A stretch of DNA of 64,000 nt from Oscillospiraceae bacterium (lineage in GTDB: Bacteria; Bacillota; Clostridia; Oscillospirales; Acutalibacteraceae): the NCBI GenBank assembly GCA_015066105.1, contig SVOY01000007.1, forward strand, positions 56,817 to 120,816, given 5' to 3'. The position numbers and the translations under genes were made by a program. This document shows, one piece after another, positions 16,266-24,270 of the stretch. The notes beneath the pieces were generated by a model that saw only the letters and a program-made list of their open reading frames with translations, searched no databases and was not told the DNA's origin. Position 1 is the first letter of the stretch. Every line of letters starts with the position of its first letter.

Positions 16266-18125
16266 ATGAAAAGAACAGTGAAAAAGCACATATCACTTTT
16301 GCTTGCAGCTCTTATGCTTTTCACATCGGTTGGCTTTAATGCCGTTGCGGCAGACGGTCACATCCATCAGACCGACGTGAACAATCCCACGTATTGCAAA
16401 GTGATAAATCCCACCTGTGACGAGCAGGGTTATACAGAGTATTACTGCGTTACCTGCGGTGAGCTTGCTTCTGTTGGTGCTTACACCAAAGCTCTCGGTC
16501 ATACCTACGGTGAGGATAAGTATGAAGAGGTTGAGGGCGGCTACAACAGATATCAGGAATGTACCCGTCAGTACACCGTTGACGGTGAGCTTAAGTCCTG
16601 CACCTCAAAAAGCTACGAAACAGAAAACGGAGAGAAAACTCTTTACCACCTTGTAAGATTTTATAACAACAAGGTAACAAAGGCTTACGACCCCACCATT
16701 ACATATACAAAGGTTGCAAGTGAATTTGAGGTTGCAGAGCTTTACTCCTGTTATGTAAAGCACGGCGAGGAGGCTGTTTACGAGGGAAAAATCAATCCCT
16801 ACCGCGAAAAGACCCGTGCCTACAGTAAATACGAATGGATCGGCTGGACAGACGATGCTTCACTCGACGCAACAGACGAGAAAAACCTTACAGAGGCTGA
16901 TTGTCTTGACCTTTCAAAGGTAGAAAAGAATCTTTACCTTTATCCCGTTTTTGAGGGCTATAAGGGTCAGCACAGTGTAGTTTTCTACAACCTTGACGGC
17001 ATCATTACATGGCCCCAGGATGTAATTCACGGTGAGGCTCCCAAGTACAGTGACCCCAACGGTAACCTTTATCCCACACCCGAAAAGGAAGAGGATATCA
17101 ATAATTACTATAAGTTCAACGGATGGTCAACAGAGCTTTATGCAACCTCAGGCATCCCCAATGATGTGATTGAAAGCACTCCCGTTTACGGTGATGCTCA
17201 TTTCCGTCCCTCCTATGAGCCCGTTGCAAAGAGATATACCCTCGAGTTCTATGACGAAACAGGCGAAAATCTTCTCAGATACGACGGCAAGCTTGCAGTG
17301 TTCAAGGGCATAAATCTCGGTGTCAACTTCTACGAGGAAAAGGGCGTTTATTCAAATGCTCTCTCCTGCAGCAAAACCGAGCTTGAAAAGGCAGGCGACA
17401 AGACCTATTACTACGTATGGACCGGTAACTGGAGAGTTATGCGCGCTGACGGTACATTAGGCACAGTTGTTGATTTCACCGATTTTGAAATTGTAAACAA
17501 CGATATTATCAACGAGCTTGATGCAGACGGCAACGTTGTTTACCTTGACGGTACTCTTGCCGAGGGCCTTACCGATAACAACAAGGAGCCCTCAAAGCTT
17601 ATCCGTCTTGTTCCCGTTTTCGAAAGAAGACTCAAGGTTTACACCGTAGATATCGAAATGGAAATCCCCTACGGTGAGGACAGCGATTATTACCGCGGTG
17701 AGGCAGACGTTCACGTTGTTGCAAACAACGACCAGCTTGTTGCAAGCGGTAAGACAGATGCAAACGGCAAGTTCAGATGCCGTCTCAACTATCAGGTGCC
17801 CTTTACCGTAACTGTTGCCACAAAGGACGGCAAGTATATCGGCACTGCAACAATCAGTGAGCTTATGAAGCCCAATGACGATACGGGTAACGCTGATATC
17901 GAGGCAGAAATCAATAAGTGCCGCGTTTCAATGCAGCTCAATCCCGAATATGAAACACACTGCAGATGTATCCACCACAATGCACTTCTTCAGCCTATTT
18001 TCGTAAGGATTCTCAACCTGCTTTACACCTTCTTCAATGTTAAGTATGTTTGCTGCTACGATATGGCTTCAACAATCGGACCTCTTCTTGATTACGTTGA
18101 CGGTTCAGGCAATATAATTCCTTAA
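16266..18125 (+). CDS. secreted protein with InlB-like beta-grasp repeats
   Basis: The specific function is not recognised. The 619-aa product has a Sec signal peptide (residues 1-29, ending AVAA-DG). Then comes a Cys-paired segment of the C-x-x-x-GY-x-x-YYC-x-x-CG kind (PTCDEQGYTEYYCVTCG), common in clostridial surface proteins. Several blocks resembling Listeria-Bacteroides (InlB-B) repeats follow (KYEWIGWTD, YKFNGWSTELY, YVWTGNWRV). A carboxypeptidase-regulatory-like beta-sandwich near residues 480-545 (ASGKTDANGKFRCRLNY) comes before a C-terminal region with a hydrophobic helix (IFVRILNLLYTFFNVKYV). There is no LPXTG. A strong ribosome site AAGGAGG precedes the ATG. It is monocistronic with its own promoter and terminator. 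Its short C-terminal helix resembles that of the protein at 25928. Confidence 0.8.
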   Translation: MKRTVKKHISLLLAALMLFTSVGFNAVAADGHIHQTDVNNPTYCKVINPTCDEQGYTEYYCVTCGELASVGAYTKALGHTYGEDKYEEVEGGYNRYQECTRQYTVDGELKSCTSKSYETENGEKTLYHLVRFYNNKVTKAYDPTITYTKVASEFEVAELYSCYVKHGEEAVYEGKINPYREKTRAYSKYEWIGWTDDASLDATDEKNLTEADCLDLSKVEKNLYLYPVFEGYKGQHSVVFYNLDGIITWPQDVIHGEAPKYSDPNGNLYPTPEKEEDINNYYKFNGWSTELYATSGIPNDVIESTPVYGDAHFRPSYEPVAKRYTLEFYDETGENLLRYDGKLAVFKGINLGVNFYEEKGVYSNALSCSKTELEKAGDKTYYYVWTGNWRVMRADGTLGTVVDFTDFEIVNNDIINELDADGNVVYLDGTLAEGLTDNNKEPSKLIRLVPVFERRLKVYTVDIEMEIPYGEDSDYYRGEADVHVVANNDQLVASGKTDANGKFRCRLNYQVPFTVTVATKDGKYIGTATISELMKPNDDTGNADIEAEINKCRVSMQLNPEYETHCRCIHHNALLQPIFVRILNLLYTFFNVKYVCCYDMASTIGPLLDYVDGSGNIIP

Positions 18126-18166
18126 GCGGATATTGCATAAGCAGAAAAAATTAAAATGTAAAAAAG

Positions 18167-18181
18167 TGCAGACCGCATAAA
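18167..18181 (+). repeat. 3'-end motif TGCAGACCGCATAAA, copy 2
   Basis: Identical 15-bp copy of the motif at 8433, 41 bases after the stop of the secreted-protein gene and 11 bases before the terminator hairpin at 18193. Confidence 0.8.
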
Positions 18182-18192
18182 CTGAGATGAAT

Positions 18193-18233
18193 AAAGGGTT
18201 TCTTCGGATTTGAAAGTCCGAAGAAACCCTTTA
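18193..18233 (+). terminator. terminator of the AAAGGGTTT family
   Basis: AAAGGGTTTCTTCGGA and TCCGAAGAAACCCTTT form a perfect 16-bp stem around an eight-base loop, followed by AAAACATAAAAA. The arms match those at 54467-54506 almost exactly. Confidence 0.85.
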
Positions 18234-18274
18234 AAACATAAAAAAGAACAATAATTACAAAATTCCGGCACCTG

Positions 18275-18313
18275 AAAAGGGGATGTAAAAAACTCGTTTT
18301 TTACATCCCCTTT
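18275..18313 (-). terminator. bidirectional terminator, deacetylase gene
   Basis: AAAAGGGGATGTAAAAAA pairs with TTTTTTACATCCCCTTT over a CTCG loop. It lies 10 bases beyond the stop of the minus-strand deacetylase gene. It carries T-runs on both strands, so it can end transcripts from both sides. Confidence 0.85.
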
Positions 18314-18323
18314 GTTTTTGTGC

Positions 18324-20078
18324 TTAATAAGCGTTATAATATGTTACGCCCTTCTGAAGCTCAATGCCCTTGTATTTCATCAGCTCGGATACGGTTACAA
18401 GCTGATAGCCCTCTTTTTCAAGCCAGGGTACAATTACCTCTGTGGCCTCTGCCGTTGCCTGATAAATGTCGTGCATAAGAATTATCGAGCCGTCACGGGT
18501 CTCGTTTTTTACGTGGGCGACAATTGATTTTTTGTCCATTGTTTCCCAGTCTCTTGTGTCTATTGACCAGTAGATAAAGGGCATATTTACGGCCTTGCGA
18601 CTGTATTCGCTTGTTGAGCCGCCCGGTGCTCTTGCAAGCTTGGGCACGGTGCCCGTATATTTTTTCACAAGGCTGTTGGTTGTGCTGATTTCCTTTTCAA
18701 TCTCCTTTTTGTCAAGCGAGGGGAGATTGACGTGGCCGTAGGTGTGGTTGCCTATTTCACAGCCGAGGCTTACGGCTCTTTTAAGGGGCTCACTGTTATT
18801 TTCAATTCTTGAGCCGAGCACAAAAAAGGTTGCTTTTACGTCGTGCTTTTCAAGGGTGTCAAGAATACGGCTTGTAATAATATTGCTCGGGCCGTCGTCA
18901 TAGGTCAGGGCAACCATTTTTCCCTTAGGGTCAACGGTGACGGAATATACGGTTTTGCTTGCCGTGCTCTTGTAATCGGTGTTTATGTATGCACGCACAA
19001 AATAAGCGTAAACCTTACCTCTTTTTACATTTTTATCCGTGAAGGATGTTTTTGATGTGCGCTTTATTCTTGTCCATTCGGTGCTGTTTTCCGCTCTTCT
19101 GTAAACGTTGTAGTCTGTAGCACCGCGGTTAGGAGACCAGGAGATATGGTTGCTTGTTTTCGTTACGTATTCAACGGTTACGTCCTGCACCGGCGAAAGG
19201 TGCAGGGCAGTAAAGCCCTCCTTGTCATATTGGCTCTGAACGCCGTTATAAACCGCCCTTACAATGTAAACGTATTTTTTTGCGTTCAGTGCACCCGTGT
19301 CTGTGGCACTGAGCTTTTTTGTGTTAAGGATTTTTCTGAAGCTGTCGGAGTCGGCACTGCGGCGGTAGATATTGTAGCTTTCGGCCAGGGGTGTTTTTTT
19401 CCAGGTGAGCCTGATGCCCTTTGTGGTGTTTTCGGCCTTTGTGATTTTCGGCACCTTCATCATAAGGCAGTATTCCGCCTCCGGCAAAGCGCTCTTTTTG
19501 CCGTTTTTGTTTACGGTGCGTATTGCATAGCCGTATTTTTTGCTTGTGCTTACATCCTTGTCGGTGAGCTTAAGGGTGCCCGCCTTTACCGTTTTATAAA
19601 GGCTGAGCTTACTGCCGTCAGGCTTGGTGCGGTAAATTTCATAGGCGGCCGCCTTCGGGTCCTTCTGCCAGCTCAGGCTTATACTTTTTTTGTTTACGGT
19701 GAACTTTTTTATTTCGGTCGGCTTTGTAAAATCCGTAGCAACACTGTTACTTTTTTTGTAAACGGAGCCGGAGGAATAGGCCTTTACAATATAGGTGTAG
19801 GTGCTTTCGGTGTCAGCCTTCTTATCCGTAAAGGTAAGGGTGGTCTTGTCGGTTTTTCCTATCTGCCTGTATTTTTTGCTCCCGTCTGTTTTGCGGAAAA
19901 CACGGTAGCTTGTTGCAGCTTCAAGCTCTGTCCAGCTGAGCTTTATGCCCTTGCTTGCGTTTTTTGCCTCAAGGTGCAGAGTGTTATCCTGCTTTGCGGC
20001 AAAGGCACAAAAGGCGAGAGAAAAAAGCAGCAAGCCTGCCGTAAGCATAAGCAAAGCTGATTTTAAGACTTTTTTCAT
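18324..20078 (-). CDS. secreted polysaccharide deacetylase with four FN3-like domains
   Basis: A secreted NodB-family deacetylase (CE4), probably acting on peptidoglycan or chitin-type N-acetylated glycans at the cell surface. The 584-aa product has a signal peptide (residues 1-28). Four fibronectin-III-like domains follow (~33-382), each marked by a GI-x-L-x-W strand and a Y-x-x-Y/F-R-K/R motif. The NodB domain runs from ~383. Catalytic-site landmarks are TYDDGPS (~392), the metal His pair HTYGH (445-449), RAPGG and MHD near the end. The nearby gene at 22346 has the same FN3 series without an enzyme domain. The start is placed by AAGGAAGAATAAA upstream. It has its own promoter at 20117-20145. 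The long open frame opposite it is a shadow. Confidence 0.92.
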   Translation of the reverse strand: MKKVLKSALLMLTAGLLLFSLAFCAFAAKQDNTLHLEAKNASKGIKLSWTELEAATSYRVFRKTDGSKKYRQIGKTDKTTLTFTDKKADTESTYTYIVKAYSSGSVYKKSNSVATDFTKPTEIKKFTVNKKSISLSWQKDPKAAAYEIYRTKPDGSKLSLYKTVKAGTLKLTDKDVSTSKKYGYAIRTVNKNGKKSALPEAEYCLMMKVPKITKAENTTKGIRLTWKKTPLAESYNIYRRSADSDSFRKILNTKKLSATDTGALNAKKYVYIVRAVYNGVQSQYDKEGFTALHLSPVQDVTVEYVTKTSNHISWSPNRGATDYNVYRRAENSTEWTRIKRTSKTSFTDKNVKRGKVYAYFVRAYINTDYKSTASKTVYSVTVDPKGKMVALTYDDGPSNIITSRILDTLEKHDVKATFFVLGSRIENNSEPLKRAVSLGCEIGNHTYGHVNLPSLDKKEIEKEISTTNSLVKKYTGTVPKLARAPGGSTSEYSRKAVNMPFIYWSIDTRDWETMDKKSIVAHVKNETRDGSIILMHDIYQATAEATEVIVPWLEKEGYQLVTVSELMKYKGIELQKGVTYYNAY

Positions 20079-20116
20079 TTTATTCTTCCTTTTTATGATA
20101 TTTTAATCGGTATTAT

Positions 20117-20145
20117 ATAGTATCATTGAAGCACTGATTAGTCAA
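20117..20145 (-). promoter_or_regulatory. promoter of the deacetylase gene
   Basis: On the minus strand TTGACT and TACTAT are 17 bases apart; a TATAAT lies four bases further. The 11-bp TTGACTAATCA at the -35 is shared with the fucosidase promoter at 29086-29114. Confidence 0.65.
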
Positions 20146-20169
20146 CCTGAAAATATTCAAAAATTTCTA

Positions 20170-20198
20170 TTTACCGAACAGATAATTTATGGTATAAT
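20170..20198 (+). promoter_or_regulatory. promoter of DUF4345-GH20 operon
   Basis: TTTACC and TATAAT are separated by 17 bases, 31 bases before the ATG at 20229. The transcript would include the membrane protein, GH20, the 28-aa peptide and probably the FN3 protein. Confidence 0.7.
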
Positions 20199-20228
20199 AT
20201 TACAAATCAGCTTTAAGGAGAATGAATT

Positions 20229-20639
20229 ATGGATGTAATCAAAGCTTTATTTGCAGAAAATTTTCCTGCCGCCTTTGCCACGGCTTGTCTTGCGGCTTAC
20301 TTTTTCGGTATGGCGGTTGTTTTTATTTCAAAGCCGCTCAAGAATGCTGAAAGCTTTTCAATAAAGCCCGTTGACAATGCGGGAAAAACGGAAATCCGCG
20401 TTTATTACGGCGGTATTTCCTTTGCGCTCGGTGCATTTCTTATTTATCTTGCGGTTGCCACGGGCACTGCCTTTCACTCACTTGTGGGCGGAATGTTTTT
20501 TGCAACAACGGTTTTTGTAACAAGAACGGTATTCCTTTTTGTTGACAAGGGCTGGAAGTGCCCCTACACCAAGCTTGCAATACCTGCAGAGGGAGCCTTT
20601 GTAATCGCTCTTTGGACCTGCTTTTTCCTTGCGAGATAA
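20229..20639 (+). CDS. four-helix membrane protein, DUF4345-like
   Basis: A 136-aa integral membrane protein with about four hydrophobic segments, resembling the DUF4345 family. It shows the VYYGGISFALGAFL motif, the FHSLVGGMFFATT segment and a conserved acidic/Arg layout (RTVFLFVDKG). The function of the family is unknown. An AAGGAG ribosome site lies seven bases before the ATG, and it has its own promoter. The GH20 gene begins three bases after its stop, so both are co-transcribed. That coupling suggests, but does not prove, a role at the membrane in the same glycan pathway. Confidence 0.7.
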   Translation: MDVIKALFAENFPAAFATACLAAYFFGMAVVFISKPLKNAESFSIKPVDNAGKTEIRVYYGGISFALGAFLIYLAVATGTAFHSLVGGMFFATTVFVTRTVFLFVDKGWKCPYTKLAIPAEGAFVIALWTCFFLAR

Positions 20640-20642
20640 GCC

Positions 20643-22217
20643 ATGGAAAAGCTTACGATAATACCCGAGCCTGTTTCCTTTGAAATTTACGGGGAGCTGC
20701 CCGTGTTTACGCTTGACGATACACTCTGCTTTGAGGGCAGTGATGAAACAGAGGCCTGCCGTAATGAGCTGCTTACCTTTATCAGAGAGGTTTTTTATCT
20801 CGAGCCTCTTTCTCCCGGGCGTGGAAAAATCCGCCTTGAAATAAGCAGGGAGGGTCAAAGCGAGGGCTACAGCCTCACGGTAGACAGAGACAGGATTCTT
20901 TTAAGGGGCAACGATGAAAAGGGCCTTTTTTATGCAGTGCAGACGCTTAAGCAGCTTCTTTTTCAGTCTGAGGGCAGGCTGCCTCAGCTTCATATAGAGG
21001 ATTATCCCCGCTTTCCCGTGAGAGGCTTTATGCTTGACTGCGGCAGATATTTCTTCACCGTTGAGGCCGTGAAGCAGTTTATTGAAATGATGGCTCTTCA
21101 CAAGCTCAACGAGTTTCACTGGCATCTGAGCGATGACCAGGGCTTCCGTTGCCGCCTGGAGAATAAGCTGCTGCTTACGGAAATCGGCTCTTACCGCTCT
21201 CACACCAATTTTAATACCAGGCCCCATGAGGGCTATTATACAAAAGAGGATATGCTCGAGATAATTTCATATGCCCACAGCAGGCATATAAGGGTAATTC
21301 CCGAAATTGATACTCCCGGTCACTCAAAGGCGATGCTCTCGGCTTATCCCGAGCTTGCCTGCTTTCCTCAGGATTTTTCCGTATCCTCCTTCTGGGGCGT
21401 TAAGCACGATGTAATCTGCCCCGGCAAGGAGAGCACCTACACCTTTATTGAGGAGCTTTTTGATGAGCTTGCGGAGATTTTTACCGACGGTACGGTCCAT
21501 CTGGGCGGAGATGAGGTGCCCACGGTGCGGTGGAGTCTTTGTCCCGAATGTCAGAAGCGTATCAAGGCTGAGGGTATGACGGATGTAAGTGAGCTTCACG
21601 CCTATTATCTTAACCGTGTTGCCTCTTATCTTGAAAAAAAGGGTGTTGAGGTCAGAATGTGGAATGATATGCCGGGCGGAAAAGCCGTTGACCGCAGTGT
21701 TGCGTGGCAGCTGTGGCACGGCGGTATGAAGCCCCGGCAGGTGGCTGAGGAGCTTAACACAGGCAGAAAATTTGTTATTTCCTGCTCGGATTATTATTAT
21801 CTTGATATCCCCTATGCTCTTACAAGCCTTGAAAAATGCTATAATTTTGAGCCTTCCTTTGAGGGACTTACAAAAGAAGGAGAAAAAAACATACTTGGCG
21901 TGGAGGCCTGCTTGTGGACTGAGTTTGTGCCCGATATGCTTACGGCTGACAGGATGACCTATCCCCGTCTTGCCGCAATCTGTGAAGGTGCCTGGTCGCA
22001 GAAGGAGAAAAGGGACTATGACAGATTTGTTGCAAAGCTTCCGTCATACCGTGCTCTTCTCGGTCAGCTGGGTGTAAAAGCGGCAACTGTCAAAAAGGCC
22101 TCGCCAAAGGGTGTTAAAAAGCTTATGGGCAAGCTCTGGTGGGAGCGTAGAAAGCTTTGCTGGGGTGCGCACGAAAATATAATATCAGACTACAGGATTA
22201 AAAAAAGAAAGGAGTAA
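20643..22217 (+). CDS. GH20 beta-N-acetylhexosaminidase
   Basis: Removes terminal beta-linked N-acetylglucosamine or N-acetylgalactosamine from glycans such as mucin or wall fragments. The 524-aa product has an N-terminal GH20b-type beta domain (~1-120) and the catalytic TIM barrel from ~125. Landmarks are EFHWHLSDDQGFR (~157), PEIDTPGHS (~220), the catalytic Asp-Glu pair D290-E291 in HLGGDEVP, and WHGG. There is no signal peptide, so the enzyme should act inside the cell on imported oligosaccharides. It follows the DUF4345-like gene by three bases. A 28-aa peptide gene starts four bases after its stop, with the ribosome site inside this gene's last codons. Confidence 0.95.
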   Translation: MEKLTIIPEPVSFEIYGELPVFTLDDTLCFEGSDETEACRNELLTFIREVFYLEPLSPGRGKIRLEISREGQSEGYSLTVDRDRILLRGNDEKGLFYAVQTLKQLLFQSEGRLPQLHIEDYPRFPVRGFMLDCGRYFFTVEAVKQFIEMMALHKLNEFHWHLSDDQGFRCRLENKLLLTEIGSYRSHTNFNTRPHEGYYTKEDMLEIISYAHSRHIRVIPEIDTPGHSKAMLSAYPELACFPQDFSVSSFWGVKHDVICPGKESTYTFIEELFDELAEIFTDGTVHLGGDEVPTVRWSLCPECQKRIKAEGMTDVSELHAYYLNRVASYLEKKGVEVRMWNDMPGGKAVDRSVAWQLWHGGMKPRQVAEELNTGRKFVISCSDYYYLDIPYALTSLEKCYNFEPSFEGLTKEGEKNILGVEACLWTEFVPDMLTADRMTYPRLAAICEGAWSQKEKRDYDRFVAKLPSYRALLGQLGVKAATVKKASPKGVKKLMGKLWWERRKLCWGAHENIISDYRIKKRKE

Positions 22218-22221
22218 AAAA

Positions 22222-22308
22222 ATGCTTTATTTCATAGCTTTCTTTTCGGATTTGATTTATTTTATCCAAAGGTTTTTTGAAGATACGTTTAAGATTAAGG
22301 TACAGTAA
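22222..22308 (+). CDS. 28-aa amphipathic peptide
   Basis: A tiny gene, 28 codons plus stop. A consensus AAAGGAG ribosome site lies nine bases before its ATG and within the last codons of the GH20 gene, so translational coupling is likely. The product is an aromatic-rich helix; residues 7-23 read FFSDLIYFIQRFFEDTF, with hydrophobic residues spaced three to four apart, followed by KIKVQ. It is too short for a globular fold and matches no family I know. Composition and size parallel the peptides at 24079, 46058 and 49489. It lies 37 bases before the FN3 protein gene. Without comparative data, chance cannot be fully excluded. Confidence 0.6.
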   Translation: MLYFIAFFSDLIYFIQRFFEDTFKIKVQ

Positions 22309-22345
22309 AATATCTTTACCTGAAAATTTGTCAGGAGGAGTTTGT

Positions 22346-23740
22346 GTGAAAAAACTTTACAGAATGAGTATTCCTGCGGCCGTGGTCTTGCTTTTATTGC
22401 TTTTTTCCTTTGTTGCTTTTGCCGCAGACGGAAAGGTTACCCTTGAGGCCGCCAACTCGGCAGAGGGTATTCACCTTCAGTGGAATGAGTGTAAGGGCGC
22501 CTACTATTATGAGGTTTACCGTCAGACGGGAAAGAAGGGCGAAAAGCTGCTTTTATCCAAGGTTCAGACAACCTCTTATGAGGACAGGGACACAGTCAGC
22601 GGAAAAACCTACAGCTATACCGTTGTGCCTGCCTTTGCCGATTATACCGTAGCCAAGGAAAGTGATGCCGTGTCGGTTTACTGCATTTCTGCGGTGCGTA
22701 TTTCAAAGGCAGAGTCACAGAGGAACGGCATTACCTTGGAATGGAAGGCCGTGAAGAATGCCAAGGGCTACCGCCTTTACCGCAAATCCGCCGAGGAAGA
22801 GCAGTGGAGCACCGTTGCAAAGCTCGGTGCCGATGTGAGAAGCTTTACCGACGCAGAGATTAGCCCCGCACATAAATATACATACTGTGTAAAGGCCTTT
22901 TCGGGCGAATACGAAAGTGCCTCTGTTAACCAAAAGCAGCTCAGCTACATTGATTATCCCGTGGTCAAGGGTATAAAGAATACTGCCGACGGCATTCATC
23001 TTAGCTGGAAAGAGGTTTCCGACATATCCTATTATATTGTTTACAGAAAAGTGGGTGAGCAGGCCTATAAGGCTTATGCCCTTCTCGATTCATCCTACAC
23101 CGAATATGAGGACAAGTCTCCCGCCTCTGGTCAGATTTGCTCCTACTACGTTTGTGCGGCAGATGCCGACGGAAACAAGAGCGGCTATGACCGCGCGCTT
23201 TCTGAAAGACACGTGAAAAAGAGTGTTATTACTGCGGCGGTCAATACGGTAAAGGGCATCAAGCTTTATTGGAGCAAAAGCGAGGGCTGTCAGGGCTACG
23301 GCATTTTCAGAAAGGCCCCCGGCGAAAAGGAGTGGAAGCTCAGAGGAACTGTCTACGGTGAAAACAGCCTTTCCGCCGTGGATTCAAAGGTGAAAAACGG
23401 CAATATTTATATATACACCGTGCGCGCCTTCAAGGGCAGAACCCTTGCCGCCTACAATTCTGACGGTGATGCACTGAGATTTTATTCCGCCCCCGAAAAG
23501 CTTAAGTCCTCCGCTTCTGAAAAAAAGGGCTATGTAATAAGCTGGGACGAGGTTGAGGGCGTTAACAGCTACGCCGTTTACCGTAAGCAGGGTGACGGCT
23601 CATGGAATTTCCTGGGCTTTACCACAAGAAGCTACTATACCGATAATTCCGTGAAGTCAAAGCAGAAGTACACCTACGGAGTTGAAGCCTATGAGGGCTC
23701 GATACTCAAAAGCGGTATGGCAGAGATAGCAATCAAATAA
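22346..23740 (+). CDS. secreted protein of five FN3-like domains
   Basis: A 464-aa secreted protein with a signal peptide (residues 1-27, a long Leu run then VAFA-AD) and five fibronectin-III-like domains, each with the GI-x-L-x-W and YxxYRK patterns (for example GIHLQWNE, GITLEWKA, GIHLSWKE). Unlike the deacetylase at 18324, it has no catalytic domain. It is probably a surface adhesin or scaffold, or a decayed relative of the deacetylase. I chose the GTG at 22346 because AGGAGG ends seven bases upstream; an in-frame TTG at 22277 lacks a site. It may be on the GH20 transcript. A MITE-like element begins four bases after its stop. Confidence 0.85.
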   Translation: MKKLYRMSIPAAVVLLLLLFSFVAFAADGKVTLEAANSAEGIHLQWNECKGAYYYEVYRQTGKKGEKLLLSKVQTTSYEDRDTVSGKTYSYTVVPAFADYTVAKESDAVSVYCISAVRISKAESQRNGITLEWKAVKNAKGYRLYRKSAEEEQWSTVAKLGADVRSFTDAEISPAHKYTYCVKAFSGEYESASVNQKQLSYIDYPVVKGIKNTADGIHLSWKEVSDISYYIVYRKVGEQAYKAYALLDSSYTEYEDKSPASGQICSYYVCAADADGNKSGYDRALSERHVKKSVITAAVNTVKGIKLYWSKSEGCQGYGIFRKAPGEKEWKLRGTVYGENSLSAVDSKVKNGNIYIYTVRAFKGRTLAAYNSDGDALRFYSAPEKLKSSASEKKGYVISWDEVEGVNSYAVYRKQGDGSWNFLGFTTRSYYTDNSVKSKQKYTYGVEAYEGSILKSGMAEIAIK

Positions 23741-23744
23741 AAAA

Positions 23745-24058
23745 GGAGCAGTAAGGGCGCCCCTTCGTAAGGATGTTAAGCCTTAAATTTCGCTGTTTTT
23801 GTGCATAACGGCGTTAAAAATGCTCGAAATCCGCAAGGATTTCTGCGCCTTTTGCCTTGTTCTGCAGCAAAACTATCATAAATTTAAGGTGCACGGCAGC
23901 TTTTATCGAGATATTTTTCGAATAAAACGAAATAGTAAAATTCCCGTAATACTCGCGTATACGGGAATTTTTTATGATGTTTTAGCGCAAAAGAGCCGAT
24001 AAAAACCTCAACTTTCTTGCGAAGGGTCGCCCCAAAAAACGCAAGTTTTTTACTGCTC
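23745..24058. mobile_element. MITE-like palindromic element
   Basis: About 314 bp without coding content, placed directly after the FN3 protein gene. The ends are inverted repeats: GGAGCAGTAA at 23745 returns as TTACTGCTCC at 24049-24058. A second inner pair (GGGCGCCCCTTCGTAAG near 23755 against CTTGCGAAGGGTCGCCCC near 24016) follows, with a 16-base asymmetric insert in the right arm. A nested pair CCTTAAATTT/AAATTTAAGG (23780 and 23880) and a hairpin around 23938-23973 lie inside. There is no transposase, so it would need one in trans, or it is a structured RNA or terminator region. I see no clear target-site duplication. Confidence 0.5.
23938..23973 (+). terminator. hairpin with T-run inside MITE-like element
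   Basis: AAATTCCCGTA pairs with TACGGGAATTT around a short loop and is followed by TTTTTT. It probably ends the GH20-FN3 transcript. Confidence 0.75.
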
Positions 24059-24078
24059 CCCGTTCTTTTTCCTGCTTA

Positions 24079-24183
24079 TTAAAGTAAATCGTCAAGAAGC
24101 CCCTCGTTGATAAGCGTTCTCATAAGGGCCATAATCATATTGACAATCTTCAACAATGAGTCTATGTTTAACTCAATTCCCAT
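24079..24183 (-). CDS. 34-aa amphipathic peptide
   Basis: A tiny minus-strand gene of 34 codons plus stop. A near-perfect AAGGAGGAG ribosome site lies nine bases before the ATG, and TATAAT-like boxes lie 20-40 bases upstream. The product has a central hydrophobic helix (residues 9-25, SLLKIVNMIMALMRTLI) rich in Met/Leu/Ile with Lys and Arg on one face, and an acidic/hydrophobic end (GLLDDLL). There is no signal peptide. It lies downstream of tsaD on the same strand with an 87-base gap that holds its own promoter-like boxes. Size and helix type match the peptides at 22222, 46058 and 49489. Family unknown. Confidence 0.65.
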   Translation of the reverse strand: MGIELNIDSLLKIVNMIMALMRTLINEGLLDDLL

Positions 24184-24270
24184 AATTCTCTCCTCCTTGA
24201 TTATACTTTATTGCAATTTAATTATACGACGATGAAAAGGGAAACTTGTTAACAATGTGTAAAGTATGGC

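Noticed and set aside
19146..20060. 304-aa open frame on the plus strand
   Set aside because: It is antisense to the well-supported deacetylase gene and its translation is Cys/Phe-rich without motifs or a ribosome site.
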